A stretch of DNA of 40,080 nucleotides from an uncultured Oscillospiraceae bacterium (GCA_944385265.1 CALWWO010000066.1:1-40080), one strand, 5' to 3'; positions 1 through 7,509 are shown, counted from the stretch's first letter. Numbers and translations: made by a program. Notes: generated by a model not told the origin, from the sequence alone.

Positions 1-907
1 TTATGTTCTCCTTTCTGTCGATGCTTTTTGCTGCTGCCTCTCTCTCCTCTTTTGTAAGCGTTATCTCATACTGCTCTTTTTCAAGGCTCTCCAAAACGGC
101 TTCGAGCGTTATTTTTTTCATATCGCCGCATACGAACGACGGCGAGACCGTATAAAACTTCTTTCCCGGCACTTCCTTTGTAAGAATCTCCACTATCGTA
201 TTTTCCGTACCGATGATTATCTCGTCATACTCGCTGTTTTTTGCAAAATCCAAAATTTCAGCCGTGCTCCCTATAAATTCGGCGTGCTTTAACACCTCTG
301 CCCGGCACTCCGGATGGACGGCAAACGCCGCGTTCGGATGCTCCTTCTTCACCTTTATGACGTCCGCCTCGGTTACGCCGTGGTGTACCGGACAGTATCC
401 GTTATGGACGAAAAACGTCTTATCAGGCATCTTCTGCGCCGTATATTCGCCCAAATGCATATCCGGCACGAACACGATCTCCTTTTCTTTAAGCGCGGCT
501 GCGGCTTTGAGCGCCGACGAAGACGTGCAGCATATATCGCTTACCCCCTTGACGGCGGCAGATGAGTTTACATAACACATAACAGCCGCGTTCGGATGCT
601 CCTCTCTCAGGCGGCGCACATCCTCCGGCGTCGCCATATCCGCCATGGGACAGCCTGCGGTCATATCAGGCAGCAGCACTTTTTTATCGGGGGACAATAT
701 TTTCGCGCTTTCAGCCATGAATTTTACGCCGCACATTACGATTATTTTTGCATCGGCGCCCTTGGCAAGCTTTGCCAGCGCGAACGAGTCGCCCACGTGA
801 TCCGCTATTTCCTGCACTTCTACCGGCACATAATAGTGAGCGAGCACGAGCGCGTCCTTCTCTTTTTTCAATTTCCTTATTTTATTCTGAAGCTCTTCTT
901 TTTTCAT
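1..907 (-). CDS. nadA: Quinolinate synthase NadA (3' end cut by window edge)
   Basis: The product condenses iminoaspartate with dihydroxyacetone phosphate to quinolinate in de novo NAD synthesis, using an oxygen-sensitive [4Fe-4S] cluster in the cytoplasm. I translated 302 codons from the ATG at 907; the frame is still open at base 2, so only the last residues and the stop are missing (family members of this short type are about 300 residues). Cysteines at 86 (in AGCPMAD), 172 (in GYCPVH) and 260 (in CGDM) have the spacing of the three cluster ligands of the family. LAHYYVPVEVQ near the N-terminus and HPEC at 198-201 are also typical. An AAGGGG ribosome site precedes the start. nadB and nadC would be expected beyond the left edge, which is inference. 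PnuC, another NAD-related gene, lies about 20 kb away. Confidence 0.95.
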   Translation of the reverse strand, partial: MKKEELQNKIRKLKKEKDALVLAHYYVPVEVQEIADHVGDSFALAKLAKGADAKIIVMCGVKFMAESAKILSPDKKVLLPDMTAGCPMADMATPEDVRRLREEHPNAAVMCYVNSSAAVKGVSDICCTSSSALKAAAALKEKEIVFVPDMHLGEYTAQKMPDKTFFVHNGYCPVHHGVTEADVIKVKKEHPNAAFAVHPECRAEVLKHAEFIGSTAEILDFAKNSEYDEIIIGTENTIVEILTKEVPGKKFYTVSPSFVCGDMKKITLEAVLESLEKEQYEITLTKEEREAAAKSIDRKENI

Positions 908-946
908 AGCTTTACGCCCCTTATATCGCAAATTCTTTTTTTATAG

Positions 947-975
947 AATATACATTTCCGCAGCCCGTTTGTCAA
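947..975 (-). promoter_or_regulatory. Promoter of nadA
   Basis: On the minus strand a perfect -35 TTGACA (975-970) is followed after 17 bases by -10 TATATT (952-947), about 40 bases upstream of the nadA ATG. I recognised no NiaR-type operator, though the match is by eye only. Confidence 0.75.
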
Positions 976-990
976 CAAGGAACACTAAGC

Positions 991-1028
991 CCTGATTCGG
1001 CATACGATAGCGTGTAGCCGTAATCAGG
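991..1028. repeat. Inverted repeat upstream of the small Cys-rich gene
   Basis: CCTGATTCGGC (991-1001) pairs with GCCGTAATCAGG (1017-1028), an 11-bp stem with one bulged T and a 15-base loop. It has no T-run, so it is not an obvious terminator. It lies between the divergent nadA promoter and the small gene at 1082, and may be an operator or mRNA leader structure. Confidence 0.5.
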
Positions 1029-1081
1029 CTCTTGTCTATCGGTCTATATTGTCTGAACATATTTTATGGAGGTATTTATCT

Positions 1082-1195
1082 ATGTGTGGTAACGGCAATT
1101 GTTCTTGGATTATAATTCTTATCCTCATTATCTTCTTTGCAGGCGGCTGCTGCAATAACTGCGGCAATGGCTGCGGTAATAACTGCGGCTGCTGA
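1082..1195 (+). CDS. 37-residue Cys/Gly/Asn-rich small membrane protein
   Basis: A small ORF starts at ATG 1082 behind a good GGAGG site (TATGGAGGTATTTATCT) and stops at 1193-1195. The product has a short polar N-terminus with two cysteines (C2, C7), a hydrophobic stretch of Ile/Leu/Phe at about 9-20, then a tail made almost only of Gly, Cys and Asn (seven cysteines from residue 23 on). It resembles the tiny high-cysteine proteins that clostridial annotations call 'chorion class high-cysteine' proteins, and more loosely the small hydrophobic sporulation proteins of the YjcZ kind. Their function is not known to me. A strong hairpin follows at once, so it is probably a single-gene transcript. 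Support for coding is the SD, the biased composition and the terminator; there is no homology search behind this. Confidence 0.7.
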   Translation: MCGNGNCSWIIILILIIFFAGGCCNNCGNGCGNNCGC

Positions 1196-1204
1196 CAACG
1201 TCAA

Positions 1205-1240
1205 AGCCCCGTTAGCGAGCGTTGGCTCACTAACGGGGCT
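1205..1240. terminator. Bidirectional hairpin between the Cys-rich gene and the anti-sigma gene
   Basis: AGCCCCGTTAG (1205-1215) pairs with CTAACGGGGCT (1230-1240), extended by GAG/CTC inside, with a six-base loop. It sits between convergent genes ending at 1195 and 1246 and can serve both, although neither side carries a long T-run. Confidence 0.7.
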
Positions 1241-1245
1241 GCACG

Positions 1246-2061
1246 TTATGAAAGTTTATCCTTTCCATTGATACTGATTAAATTTCCGTCAAAGTCCCAA
1301 ATGTTTTCGATGCCGTTTGCATAGCTGATCTTTATATATCCAACATTCATATCGACGCTGAAGCTTCCGTTCTTTGAAACTCGAATAACCTCATCATACG
1401 CGTATACATAATCAGGCACCTCATCGTCTCCGTTTTCCTCTTCTGTCCAAACTATCTCGTCTTGAAAATTGACTTCTGTTATACCGTCGGCCTCTGCATA
1501 ACGAATCATTCCCATCCTCGGAAAGTCTTCTCGAAGGGTGGCTATTACCGTATGTCTTTGAGTTTCCTCAACTGTTAAAGTACTGCCGTCAATAAGCGTG
1601 CCGCCGACGGTTGTAGAAGGAGTTTCATATGACGGTTGATCATATAGAAGGAAAAAATATTCGCCGCCGTCTTCTGATTCATAACGGTATATTTTCACCA
1701 GTGTGCACTCATTAGCTTCATCATAAATCATAGGGATCTGCGTGAGCATAAACCATGCACCGATCAGCAAAATACATGTCAAAGCTGAACACAGTACGGT
1801 GATAAAAATCCTTTTCAGTTTGCGCTTATGAACAAATTCCAAAAATTTGTCGCCGGAATTTTGGCTTTCGGCTTGTTGCAGCGGAATTTTTGTGTTAAGC
1901 ATCTCATTTTCCCCTCTGCAATCGCCGCACGCCGCAAGATGGCTCTCGACCGCCGCTTTTGTCGCGTCGCTCACGACGCCGTCATGATACAGCGGCAAAA
2001 GATCGCGCACTATGTCGCAGCTTAAATTTACGTTATCAAAATTTTTCATGCTGTCTGTCAT
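1246..2061 (-). CDS. Zinc-finger anti-sigma factor, single-pass membrane protein
   Basis: This is a 271-residue protein with a zf-HC2-type anti-sigma domain: CDIVRDLLPLYHDG at about 15-28 and the H-x3-C-x2-C site in ESHLAACGDC near 41-50. One membrane span follows at about 85-108 (FITVLCSALTCILLIGAWFM), and then an extracytoplasmic domain of about 160 residues that I do not recognise. Such proteins hold an ECF sigma factor at the membrane until a signal releases it. The ATG overlaps the TGA of the sigma gene just upstream (ATGA), and the AGGAGG site lies inside the end of the sigma gene, so the pair is translationally coupled. The signal sensed cannot be inferred. Confidence 0.88.
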   Translation of the reverse strand: MTDSMKNFDNVNLSCDIVRDLLPLYHDGVVSDATKAAVESHLAACGDCRGENEMLNTKIPLQQAESQNSGDKFLEFVHKRKLKRIFITVLCSALTCILLIGAWFMLTQIPMIYDEANECTLVKIYRYESEDGGEYFFLLYDQPSYETPSTTVGGTLIDGSTLTVEETQRHTVIATLREDFPRMGMIRYAEADGITEVNFQDEIVWTEEENGDDEVPDYVYAYDEVIRVSKNGSFSVDMNVGYIKISYANGIENIWDFDGNLISINGKDKLS

Positions 2062-2564
2062 AACAGCCCCTCCTTCCTCATTATCTCGATTATCATCTTC
2101 CTCGCACGGTGATAAGTCGTTCGCCCCCAGCTCTCCGTCTTTGAAAAAAGCTCCGCTATATCGGCATAAGGGAGCTGCCCGAATACGCGGAGCGAGAAGA
2201 CCTCTTTATACGGCTCTTTAAGCTCATGCAGCACACGGTGCACATGAAGCGACATGTCGCGATCCGCCACCCTGCTTTCAAAGCCGCCATCCGTATCGGC
2301 GGCGAGCGGGACGTTTTCCGAGGCAAATTCGCGGTTTTGCCTTTTGCACCTGTTTATCCAGAGGTTTTTTGCAATGGCGCACAGATATGTATAAAGACTG
2401 CTTTTTCCCTTATACTTGTCCGCCGACTCCATCGCTTTTAAAAACGTCTCCTGCGTGATATCCTGCGCGTCATGCTCGCTGCGGCTGAGCGCCAGGACAT
2501 AGCGAAATACAGCCTCGTATTCAGCGGCTAAAACCTTATCCGATATTTTATCCGTATCCCGCAC
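2058..2564 (-). CDS. ECF-family RNA polymerase sigma factor
   Basis: The protein has region 2 (YEAVFRYVLALSRSEHDAQDITQETFLKAM) and region 4 (HELKEPYKEVFSLRVFGQLPYADIAELFSKTESWGRTTYHRARKMI) of group 4 sigma factors. The open frame runs up to 2624, but the only upstream in-frame start there, a TTG at 2624, lies inside the -10 element of the likely promoter (2617-2622). I therefore start at the in-frame GTG at 2564, giving 169 residues, the usual ECF size. Its ribosome site is not ideal (AGAGGAG lies about 15 bases away, GAAAGG directly abuts). The next gene encodes its probable anti-sigma factor with a 4-base overlap. Function is clear; the exact start is uncertain. Confidence 0.88.
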   Translation of the reverse strand: MRDTDKISDKVLAAEYEAVFRYVLALSRSEHDAQDITQETFLKAMESADKYKGKSSLYTYLCAIAKNLWINRCKRQNREFASENVPLAADTDGGFESRVADRDMSLHVHRVLHELKEPYKEVFSLRVFGQLPYADIAELFSKTESWGRTTYHRARKMIIEIMRKEGLL

Positions 2565-2616
2565 CCTTTCACCAGCTTTCTCCTCTTTCGAACATGTAAT
2601 TACCGTTCTCTGTACA

Positions 2617-2645
2617 TTAGACAATCGAAACGCAAAAACGTTACA
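2617..2645 (-). promoter_or_regulatory. Probable ECF-type (autoregulatory) promoter
   Basis: On the minus strand TGTAAC (2645-2640), 17 bases, then GTCTAA (2622-2617) resembles the TGWAAC / CGTCTA pattern used by Firmicutes ECF sigma factors. It directly precedes the sigma/anti-sigma operon, so autoregulation is the natural inference. Confidence 0.6.
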
Positions 2646-2660
2646 AATTTTTGCCCATTA

Positions 2661-2691
2661 CAAAACACACGCCTTCGCGGCGTGTGTTTTG
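2661..2691 (-). terminator. Terminator of the ttcA-like gene
   Basis: CAAAACACACGCC (2661-2673) and GGCGTGTGTTTTG (2679-2691) form a perfect 13-bp stem with a 5-base loop, just downstream of the minus-strand gene that stops at 2709; T residues end the arm. It also insulates the sigma promoter. Confidence 0.75.
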
Positions 2692-2708
2692 TCTATCTGT
2701 TCCCCGTT

Positions 2709-3446
2709 TCACGGCAGCGGTCTGCGCGCGTACTCATTCGGCTCCCACCCGTCAAGCGGCAGCCGCTGCATCGCGCCGAAAATCTTGCTCTTTAGATCCG
2801 GATACTGCGCGCTCAGCGCCTTTATGAGCGACTTGACCTCCTCGCGCCGGCTTTTTTTATCCATCGGACATGGATTGTAGACTACAGGCAAATCATATTG
2901 CCTTACGATACGCTCGACTGTACCCTCCCCGGCATACAGCATCGGGCGTATCTGCGTTATGCCCGTCCGGCTCATGTATGTGACAGGCTGGAAGCAGCTT
3001 ATCCGCCCCTCGTAAAACAGAGACAGCATAAACGTCTCTACCGCGTCGTCAAAATGGTGCCCGAGCGCTATCTTTTTTATCCCGAGCTCGCCCATCGCGT
3101 CGTGTATTGCGCCGCGGCGCATTTTGGCGCACAGAGCGCACGGGTTTTTCTCCCGCCGTTCGTCAAATATTATCTGTTTCATCTGAGTGCGCTTTATCGT
3201 GTACGGCACTCCGAGCTCACGGCACAGGCGCTCAACGCCTGAAAAATCCATCTCGTCATAGCCCATGTCCACCGTTATGGCGTGCAGCTCATATTTTTTT
3301 GGATAATACCTTTTCAGGTTACTCAGCGCGCAAAGAAGCGCGAGCGAATCCTTTCCGCCCGATACGCCGACGGCGATCGTCTCATCATCGTCTATCATCG
3401 TGTAGTCCTCAACGCACCGGCGGACAAGCCCTGTAAATTTATTCAA
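2709..3446 (-). CDS. TtcA-type PP-loop ATPase (tRNA 2-thiocytidine biosynthesis family)
   Basis: This is a 245-residue cytoplasmic protein with the PP-loop SGGKDS at about 29-34 (GVSGGKDSLALLCAL), a CxxC in CALCAKMRRG at about 102-105, and IALGHHFDDAVETFMLSL. This is the arrangement of TtcA/TtuA-like adenylating sulfurtransferases that thiolate tRNA with an Fe-S cluster. Proteins of this group in Clostridia are annotated as tRNA 2-thiocytidine(32) synthetases, but the real tRNA target was not established here. It stands alone between a terminator and the rplM promoter region; it starts at ATG 3446 behind GGAGGGG. Confidence 0.85.
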   Translation of the reverse strand: MNKFTGLVRRCVEDYTMIDDDETIAVGVSGGKDSLALLCALSNLKRYYPKKYELHAITVDMGYDEMDFSGVERLCRELGVPYTIKRTQMKQIIFDERREKNPCALCAKMRRGAIHDAMGELGIKKIALGHHFDDAVETFMLSLFYEGRISCFQPVTYMSRTGITQIRPMLYAGEGTVERIVRQYDLPVVYNPCPMDKKSRREEVKSLIKALSAQYPDLKSKIFGAMQRLPLDGWEPNEYARRPLP

Positions 3447-3560
3447 CTGTACCCCTCCGAAAAATCAAAAAATGAAATCGAGTAAACGCGAGTAATTTAA
3501 AGAAAAACAGCGAAAATGGAAGTTCGCAACGCTGTAATTTAAAATTTTGAAATTTTGCTG

Positions 3561-3589
3561 TTGACATAGTCTGCGCGTTGTGTTATAAA
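3561..3589 (+). promoter_or_regulatory. Strong vegetative promoter of rplM-rpsI
   Basis: TTGACA (3561-3566), exactly 17 bases, then TATAAA (3584-3589), close to the sigma-A consensus. Transcription would start near 3596. Confidence 0.85.
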
Positions 3590-3597
3590 AGTAAAGC

Positions 3598-3643
3598 ACA
3601 AATATTTTATTCGTGCGCTCTATTTTTGTCAAAGAATATTTGT
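3598..3643 (+). promoter_or_regulatory. rplM leader hairpin (candidate L13 autoregulatory leader)
   Basis: ACAAATATT (3598-3606) pairs perfectly with AATATTTGT (3635-3643) at the very 5' end of the rplM mRNA, ahead of the GGAGGA site at 3657-3662. Firmicutes rplM messages often carry a structured L13-binding leader; assignment to that family is inference because I compared position and size, not an alignment. Confidence 0.5.
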
Positions 3644-3668
3644 TATATTTTTCATTGGAGGAAATGAA

Positions 3669-4100
3669 ATGTCTACTACACTCGCTAAAAAGGAGACCAT
3701 TGAGCGTAAATGGTACATCCTTGACGCGGCGGGAAAGCCTCTCGGTCATACCGCCGTTATCGCCGCAGACCTTCTCCGCGGCAAACGCAAACCGATCTAT
3801 ACGCCTAACGTAGATTGCGGTGATTTCGTTATCATCATCAACGCCGAAAAGGCTATCCTCACAGGCAAAAAGCTCGAGCAGAAGTACTATCGCCGTCACA
3901 GCGGCTGGGTCGGCGGACTCAAAGAGGTCAAGTATGCCAAGCTGATGGCTGAAAAGCCGGAATTTGCCATGGAGCTCGCCGTAAAGGGCATGATGGCAAA
4001 GAACAACCTCAACAGAGGCTCTCTGAAGAGACTTAGAATCTACCGCGGCGCAGAGCATAATCATGCCGCGCAGAAGCCGATCGTATGGACTCAGGAATAA
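3669..4100 (+). CDS. rplM: 50S ribosomal protein L13
   Basis: This is a 143-residue protein of the large ribosomal subunit with the full family pattern: [15 protein letters not shown] at 13-27, [38 protein letters not shown] and [21 protein letters not shown]. Length is normal. It starts at ATG 3669 after TTGGAGGAAATGAA; the open frame cannot be extended usefully upstream. rpsI follows 15 bases later, the conserved bacterial order. Confidence 0.98.
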   Translation: MSTTLAKKETIERKWYILDAAGKPLGHTAVIAADLLRGKRKPIYTPNVDCGDFVIIINAEKAILTGKKLEQKYYRRHSGWVGGLKEVKYAKLMAEKPEFAMELAVKGMMAKNNLNRGSLKRLRIYRGAEHNHAAQKPIVWTQE

Positions 4101-4115
4101 GGAGGTAATTGAATT

Positions 4116-4520
4116 ATGTATACAAGTAAAAAGCCTTACATGTATGGCACAGGCAGAAGAAAATCCTCCGTTGCCAGAGTTCATCTGTTCCCCAACGGCA
4201 CGGGCGCTATCACGATAAACGGTCGTAATATAGACGATTATTTCGGTCTTGAGACGCTTAAGCTTATCGTCCGTCAGCCGCTCAACACCACGGGTGTTAT
4301 AGGAAAAGTAGATATCGACGCCACTGTTAAGGGCGGCGGCGTAACGGGTCAGGCGGGCGCTATCCGCCACGGCATCGCGCGCGCTCTTTTACAGCTTGAC
4401 GAAAACTACCGTCCTGCTCTCAAGGCAGCTGGATTCCTTACCCGCGACCCGAGAATGAAAGAGCGTAAAAAATACGGTCTCAAAGCCGCACGCCGCGCTC
4501 CCCAGTTCTCAAAGAGATAA
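4116..4520 (+). CDS. rpsI: 30S ribosomal protein S9
   Basis: This is a 134-residue small-subunit protein with [13 protein letters not shown] near the N-terminus, [19 protein letters not shown] in the middle and the conserved basic tail ending FSKR, which reaches the ribosomal P site. AAGGAGG precedes ATG 4116. It is co-transcribed with rplM and followed by a strong terminator. Its last 43 bases (4472-4514) recur, with a 7-base deletion, at 6173-6208. Confidence 0.98.
   Translation: MYTSKKPYMYGTGRRKSSVARVHLFPNGTGAITINGRNIDDYFGLETLKLIVRQPLNTTGVIGKVDIDATVKGGGVTGQAGAIRHGIARALLQLDENYRPALKAAGFLTRDPRMKERKKYGLKAARRAPQFSKR
4472..4514 (+). repeat. Direct repeat copy A inside the rpsI 3' end (possible att site)
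   Basis: Bases 4472-4489 and 4497-4514 match 6173-6190 and 6191-6208 exactly, 36 identical bases in the same order. The extra seven bases here (4490-4496) lie between two GCCGC direct repeats, so copy B looks like a slippage deletion. Integrative elements are known to use the rpsI 3' end as a target. Confidence 0.8.
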
Positions 4521-4541
4521 TTTTTCGAATTTCTGCAACTT

Positions 4542-4578
4542 GCCCCGGAAAGCCAATGCTTTCCGGGGCTTTCTTTTT
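4542..4578 (+). terminator. Terminator of rplM-rpsI
   Basis: GCCCCGGAAAGC (4542-4553), loop CAAT, GCTTTCCGGGGC (4558-4569), then TTTCTTTTT. A 12-bp perfect stem with a U-rich tail, 22 bases after the rpsI stop. Confidence 0.95.
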
Positions 4579-4697
4579 ACGTCCGGCTTGCCCTGATTTG
4601 AGAAAATCTGATTAGCGGGCAAGCACCCATATATGACGATCTCGATAGCCCCGGTAGCAAGATCATGATACCTGTTTTAAAATGATGGCATAATAAG

Positions 4698-4723
4698 AAA
4701 GAGACGGTTTTGACCGTCTCTTT
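4698..4723 (-). terminator. Terminator of the lipoprotein gene
   Basis: AAAGAGACGGT and ACCGTCTCTTT form an 11-bp stem with a 4-base loop (TTTG) overlapping the end of the minus-strand gene's stop region; TTCTTA follows on the minus strand. Confidence 0.75.
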
Positions 4724-5829
4724 TATTCACCGTATGAAAAGAAGTAAAATTCCGGCGTCTCATACCTGCTCGTACCGTAATACGTCATAAATATTCCGTA
4801 GTTATCCTTTATAAAGCACGTATGCTCCCCTTTTCTTATGCTCTCGAACACGAGCATCTTGTTATTTTTCACGTCATATACGCACGGGTGATTTGACGCA
4901 TAATTCGTAAATCCCACAAAATACTCGCTCGCTTTGACGTCCGATATCGTCTGTTCCGTGGACAGGAGTGGTTTATTGTCCGTGAGATTTGTAAGCCGCT
5001 GAATCGTATAACCTTCTTCGTCATTGGTCTCGTAATTTTCTATGCAGAAAATTTCATCGCCGTTTGACGCCATCCACATCAAATTTACATCGATATCGTC
5101 GATTTTGCTGCCGGATATCGTTGAGAAAACCTTGTATTCGCCTCTTCTGTTTCTTGTGATAGCTCCGATAGTCTTCCCGTACTCAAACGGGTTCTGCGCA
5201 TGCTCCATAATAAGCTCCGTTTTTCCTGTCTCTATATCGTAGCAGTAAAGATCTGCACGAAGCGCGTCTCCACTTACGGAAATATCGTCAAAGTATATCT
5301 TCCCGTCGCGCACGCAGATATTATTCGCAGACACGTTCAGCGCCCACGTATTGGAAAAAAACGAATAATCAAAAAACTTTTTGGCTCTCCCGCCGTCAAG
5401 GGGGACATATTTCAGCGACGCGTACTGCCAATCGCTATTCGTGGAATACAGTATCAAATATCCGTCTCCGACAGCGGCTACCTCGCAGTACTCTCCATCT
5501 ACCCTGTCAACGGCATAACATTCCGTATATTCACCGCTCTCCAGATCATAGGTGCCGAAATAATAATTTTCTCGCGTGTTGTGCACGGTCATGAGAAGCG
5601 TATTGTCATCCACTATGCCGGATATGCTGGCGATATCCCCCCTTATGTATCCCGGTACATCGTCTAATTTTTTGACTGTCAGGCTTTCCTCGGCTCTCTC
5701 AGCCTCAACATACATATCGTAGGGCAGGTCGAAGTCATTTTCGATCACTTCAGGCGTTTCGGCGCCGCAGGCGCATAACGGAAGCAGGAGCAGCAATGCG
5801 GCAACGGCAAAGATTTTTAGTTTACGCAC
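4723..5829 (-). CDS. Lipoprotein of unknown function, possible beta-propeller
   Basis: The 368-residue product begins MRKLKIFAVAALLLLLPLCAC, a signal peptide with lipobox LCAC, so Cys21 would be lipidated and the protein anchored outside the membrane. The rest is rich in repeated beta-strand-like stretches with aromatic and Gly/Asp turns (YYFGTYDLESGEYTECY, LYCYDIETGKTELIM, FSTISGSKIDD), as in extracellular WD40/DUF5050-like propellers; I do not recognise a specific family. The start is a GTG at 5829 behind AAGGGGG; the nearby ATG at 5836 is out of frame. The gene is alone on the 1.7-kb segment flanked by the two rpsI-end repeats, so it may have arrived with a mobile element. Confidence 0.75.
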   Translation of the reverse strand: MRKLKIFAVAALLLLLPLCACGAETPEVIENDFDLPYDMYVEAERAEESLTVKKLDDVPGYIRGDIASISGIVDDNTLLMTVHNTRENYYFGTYDLESGEYTECYAVDRVDGEYCEVAAVGDGYLILYSTNSDWQYASLKYVPLDGGRAKKFFDYSFFSNTWALNVSANNICVRDGKIYFDDISVSGDALRADLYCYDIETGKTELIMEHAQNPFEYGKTIGAITRNRRGEYKVFSTISGSKIDDIDVNLMWMASNGDEIFCIENYETNDEEGYTIQRLTNLTDNKPLLSTEQTISDVKASEYFVGFTNYASNHPCVYDVKNNKMLVFESIRKGEHTCFIKDNYGIFMTYYGTSRYETPEFYFFSYGE

Positions 5830-5908
5830 AACACATACCCCCTTATTTATGCAATTTAAAATACAGTTAGCCGTCTAAAATATATAACATTAAAGTTACC
5901 TTATTTTA

Positions 5909-5936
5909 AGTATACCATTATCTTGAAAATTATCAA
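5909..5936 (-). promoter_or_regulatory. Promoter of the lipoprotein gene
   Basis: Minus-strand TTGATA (5936-5931), 16 bases, then TATACT (5914-5909), about 80 bases upstream of the GTG start. Confidence 0.65.
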
Positions 5937-6101
5937 CTTGTTTTTAAATATTTTTAATATTTTTCCGGAATCGTATACTTTTTTTACGCTGCTTCCCCCG
6001 TTTTTATCTCCTCGCGCGTCTGCCGTAGGCGTCCGCTCCTGATAGAGACCTTCTCGCGCACTTACAGATGTCCAACAGTAACGGAGAATGCAAAACGGCT
6101 A

Positions 6102-6130
6102 TAGACATTTATAAAAAAGTAAAGTATAAT
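6102..6130 (+). promoter_or_regulatory. Promoter of the MFS gene
   Basis: TAGACA (6102-6107), 17 bases, then TATAAT (6125-6130). The predicted leader of about 155 bases contains repeat copy B and a terminator-like hairpin. Confidence 0.65.
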
Positions 6131-6172
6131 AAATTAAAGAGTTTTGCGGACTGGTGAATAGTGCGTTTCATC

Positions 6173-6208
6173 ATACGGTCTCAAAGCCGCGCTCCCCAGT
6201 TCTCAAAG
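6173..6208 (+). repeat. Direct repeat copy B of the rpsI 3' end (possible att site)
   Basis: This non-coding copy matches 4472-4489 plus 4497-4514 without mismatch, lacking seven bases. It marks the right side of the segment that carries the lipoprotein gene. No integrase lies between the copies, so it would be a remnant. Confidence 0.8.
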
Positions 6209-6226
6209 CACCGTATATGCTATTTA

Positions 6227-6257
6227 AAGAAGCGCCATTTTCTATGGTGCTTCTTTT
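6227..6257 (+). terminator. Terminator-like hairpin in the MFS leader
   Basis: AAGAAGCGCCAT (6227-6238) pairs with ATGGTGCTTCTT (6244-6255), with one G-U pair and a 5-base loop, followed by TTC. It lies 18 bases after repeat copy B, where an rpsI terminator would be expected, so it may be the displaced original terminator of rpsI, or an attenuator of the MFS gene. Confidence 0.6.
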
Positions 6258-6293
6258 CTGGTACGCAGTATATCGGCGAAAGGAGCTTTTTAT

Positions 6294-7466
6294 ATGCAAG
6301 CTGCAAAGAAAGAAACGATTTGGACGCGCAATTTTACGATGCTGCTCATAACGAATATCGTTGCCTATATGGGGCAGAGTATGCTGAACACCCTGCTGCA
6401 GATCCACGCGGCAGATCTTGGAGCATCATCATCGCTCGTCGGGACGATAATAGGTATATTTTCCGTTACGGCGCTGCTTATGCGCCCTGTCACAGGCTCC
6501 GCTATCGATTCCCTCAACAAAAAGCATTTGCTTGTCGGCGCGATGAGTGTTATAACGGTCGCAATTTTCGGATACGGATTCTCCCGCACCGTCCCCGTGC
6601 TTATCGTCTTCCGTCTTATGCACGGCATAGGAATGGGATTTACAGGTCCGCTCTGCCTTACGATGGCGACGGATGCGCTGCCATATAACAAAATAGCCTC
6701 CGGTATCGGGATATACACGCTCGGCTCCGTTATCGCGCAGGCGTTCGGACCTGCGATCGGGCTTAAAATCGCCGAGCTTTACAGCTGCAACGCCGCGTTT
6801 TTTACGGCGGGCGGTCTCAATATACTCGCCGTCGTAATTGCATCACAGATCAAGCACGAGCGTGAAAATACGGTGAAATTCAACATATCCCTCAAGGGAA
6901 TGGCGGCGAAAGAGGCGATCGTCCCCGCGATGATGACATTTCTTGCCACTCTCTCGACATCCGGCATAAACTCCTTCCTCGTGCTTTACGCCGAATCGAA
7001 ATCCATTCCCGGCGTATCGCTGTTTTTTACAATCAACTCACTGGCGCTTATTGCCTCGCGTCCTTTTATCGGCGCACTGTCCGATAAATACGGGCTCGAT
7101 AAAACCATAGTGCCATGCCTCTGCTTTTATATCCTCAGTATGATCACGATGGCAATGGCTAATTCTTCGGCTATGCTGTACGTTTCCTCCGTTTTATACG
7201 CCTTAGGATACGGCACGGCTTATCCGTCCATCCAGGCGCTTTGCATGAAAGTCGTCCCCGCCTCAAAACGCGGCGCCGGTACAAACACGCTTTATATAGG
7301 GACGGACTCCGCTTATCTCATCGGTCCCGTTATCGCCGGTATTATCGTAGACATATCAAATTATGAAACGATGTTCTACGCCTCTGTCATACCGCCTATC
7401 GCAGTCATGGCGATCCTGTTCATATGGCTCAAGAAAAACAACGGTATACCGTCCGCAAACAATTAA
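6294..7466 (+). CDS. Major facilitator superfamily transporter
   Basis: This is a 390-residue polytopic membrane protein, about 12 spans, with the MFS loop 2-3 motif region (RPVTGSAIDSLNKKHLLVG near 64-82) and the repeated signature in the second half (SRPFIGALSDKYGLDKTIV). It belongs to the drug/solute:proton antiporter type, but the substrate cannot be read from the sequence. ATG 6294 follows GAAAGGAGC. It is a single gene; a long palindrome lies downstream before the next gene. Confidence 0.9.
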   Translation: MQAAKKETIWTRNFTMLLITNIVAYMGQSMLNTLLQIHAADLGASSSLVGTIIGIFSVTALLMRPVTGSAIDSLNKKHLLVGAMSVITVAIFGYGFSRTVPVLIVFRLMHGIGMGFTGPLCLTMATDALPYNKIASGIGIYTLGSVIAQAFGPAIGLKIAELYSCNAAFFTAGGLNILAVVIASQIKHERENTVKFNISLKGMAAKEAIVPAMMTFLATLSTSGINSFLVLYAESKSIPGVSLFFTINSLALIASRPFIGALSDKYGLDKTIVPCLCFYILSMITMAMANSSAMLYVSSVLYALGYGTAYPSIQALCMKVVPASKRGAGTNTLYIGTDSAYLIGPVIAGIIVDISNYETMFYASVIPPIAVMAILFIWLKKNNGIPSANN

Positions 7467-7509
7467 AACTCCGCGCCGCATTGAGAGCGCTTTCTAAGGC
7501 ACTCCGCTA

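Noticed and set aside
908..1081. NiaR operator before nadA
   Set aside because: No convincing match to a NiaR-type palindrome; the inverted repeat at 991-1028 differs and lies upstream of the -35.
3465..4370. 301-codon minus-strand open frame across rplM and part of rpsI
   Set aside because: It is antisense to two certain ribosomal protein genes, has no ribosome site and no recognisable domain.
6161..6688. 175-codon plus-strand open frame overlapping the MFS start
   Set aside because: It is a shifted frame of the MFS gene with arginine-rich, low-plausibility composition; it begins in the rpsI-end repeat.
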